From: Prevotella sp.
GTDB taxonomy: Bacteria; Bacteroidota; Bacteroidia; Bacteroidales; Bacteroidaceae
Assembly (NCBI GenBank): GCA_017474845.1
Contig: JAFVGS010000039.1
Location: forward strand, 1 to 47,929
Direction of reading: 5' to 3'
DNA length: 47,929 nt
Shown here in pieces: positions 47,389-47,929 of the stretch. The notes beneath the pieces were generated by a model. It saw nothing but the letters and a program-made list of their open reading frames with translations, was not told the DNA's origin and searched no databases. Every line of letters starts with the position of its first letter. Position 1 is the first letter of the stretch. The position numbers and the translations under genes are program-made.

Positions 47389-47455
47389 CAAAGGTACGGC
47401 TTTCCCCCCAAACCAACTGACACAATCGTCCAAAATGATGCAAATATAGTCCAAA
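47389..47455 (-). promoter_or_regulatory. CotH promoter with shared operator
   Basis: The minus-strand -7 box TACCTTTG is at 47389-47396. Nineteen bases upstream starts the 28-base block shared with the other operon (47416-47443). Half-sites on the minus strand are TTTGGACTAT (47446-47455) and TTTGGACGAT (47425-47434), again 21 bp apart. Confidence 0.7.
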
Positions 47456-47505
47456 ACCCATGAAAAATGCTTCCTTATAGCTGCTATTTTTGGTGCGACA
47501 ACGAC

Positions 47506-47616
47506 ATCCCTAACATAAAATTCGCGGAAACCTTGTGTTTATCGGACTTCCGCGAATTTTCAACCCTAACATATCCCTAACATATCGGTCACGTATCCCT
47601 CACGTGATCCCTCACT
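47506..47616. repeat. 11-base iterons around a 13-bp hairpin
   Basis: ATCCCTAACAT occurs at 47506-47516 and 47573-47583. Variants follow in tandem at 47562, 47584, 47595 and 47606 (core ATCCCTCACGT). Between them is a perfect hairpin with arms 47517-47529 and 47548-47560 (AAAATTCGCGGAA and its complement). The whole lies directly after the stop of the VapE-like gene; the hairpin may end that transcript. Confidence 0.7.
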
Positions 47617-47622
47617 TCAAGG

Positions 47623-47929
47623 TCATGCGGACTTCTTCATAGGAACCACCTGATAGAACGGAATGTTCGAATGCGACTTCGACTCATAGCCGAGAGCCTT
47701 CATCGCCCTGCCGAGCTTTACCTTCGTGCCTGCGGTGTTTGGCAACGTAGGGAACTCACCCAGAATGACAGAAATCAGCTGGTCACCATTCATCGACTTT
47801 GCAGCCTCGCCCTTGTCAGGAAGACGGAAGCAGGCGCAGATCATCTCTGAGATGTCCTTCTGTTCCATGAAGTTCTGGTTCAGCTGCTGGATGCGTGCCA
47901 CCTCGTCGTTGTTGAACCAGTAGGGTGCC
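47623..47929 (-). CDS. VapE/DUF3874-like protein, 3' end only
   Basis: An open frame that runs in from beyond the window edge; about 101 residues are visible (beginning APYWFNNDEVARIQQLNQNF). The YWFNNDE-x2-RIQxLNQ pattern and the C-terminal winged-helix-like part (LISVILGEFPTLPNT...LGRAMKALGYESK) resemble the end of the virulence-associated E (primase-helicase-like) proteins that carry DUF3874 in Bacteroidota, usually in integrated elements. The short ORF starting with GTG at 47901 is not the true start. Only the tail can be judged, so the family call is moderate. Confidence 0.55.
   Translation of the reverse strand, partial: APYWFNNDEVARIQQLNQNFMEQKDISEMICACFRLPDKGEAAKSMNGDQLISVILGEFPTLPNTAGTKVKLGRAMKALGYESKSHSNIPFYQVVPMKKSA

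Overview
The window reads as a chromosome segment of a gut or rumen Bacteroidales bacterium, most likely Prevotella-like. The support is TAnnTTTG -7 promoter elements before most transcription units, a hybrid two-component regulator (HTCS) beside glycan-active genes, a BtuB/BtuG-type surface B12 system, and many families found mainly in Bacteroidota (DUF4254, DUF2975, DUF3108, DUF4465, GH3-type adenylases). No rRNA, tRNA or CRISPR array was seen.

Layout. 1-1300: intergenic repeats, an XRE regulator with its DUF2975 membrane partner, and their promoter inside an inverted repeat. 1344-3236 (minus): DUF4254 protein, heptosyltransferase, rubredoxin. 3409-7655 (plus): acpP, an intergenic terminator, fabF, rnc, then a GH3-type adenylase. 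7656-10521: a large Ig-like lipoprotein and a DUF3108 protein. 10522-12782 (minus): a histidine acid phosphatase and a GT8 glycosyltransferase. 12879-19375 (plus): yicC, gmk, nadD, an EptA-like transferase, an acyltransferase, a HAD phosphatase and an AlkD-like repair protein. 19587-27386 (plus): a cobalamin riboswitch followed by a TonB receptor, three secreted or surface proteins, a periplasmic binding protein and a permease, with no ATPase. 27471-29692: a GH36 alpha-galactosidase. 30052-30704: a toxin-antitoxin pair. 30723-44419 (minus): six tightly packed genes in the order zinc metallopeptidase lipoprotein, M24 prolidase-like peptidase, HypD-type glycyl radical enzyme, its activase, a 1346-residue metalloprotease-GH43 fusion, and the HTCS. 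44546-45301: a DUF2461 protein. 45425-47362 (minus): a CotH-family lipoprotein and a broken copy of part of the protease-GH43 gene. 47506-47929: short iterons and the 3' end of a VapE/DUF3874-like gene.

Two things stand out. First, the six-gene block joins proteolysis, arabinose/xylose-type glycan cleavage, X-Pro peptide cleavage and probable hydroxyproline dehydration under one HTCS. Its promoter and the CotH promoter share a near-identical operator: two direct TTTRGACKAT half-sites 21 bp apart, 19-20 bases upstream of the -7 box. I infer a system for using hydroxyproline-rich glycoproteins (plant extensins or arabinogalactan proteins) or collagen-like protein. Second, the segment is full of short repeats that are tolerated inside genes: heptamer tandem tracts of several sequence families, perfect palindromes with the core GGGACGGTTCTTTTGT, and a third element encoding a TPS-SYSGGE-like peptide. 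They lie in frame inside enzymes, make up signal peptides, supply stop codons and fill operon spacers.
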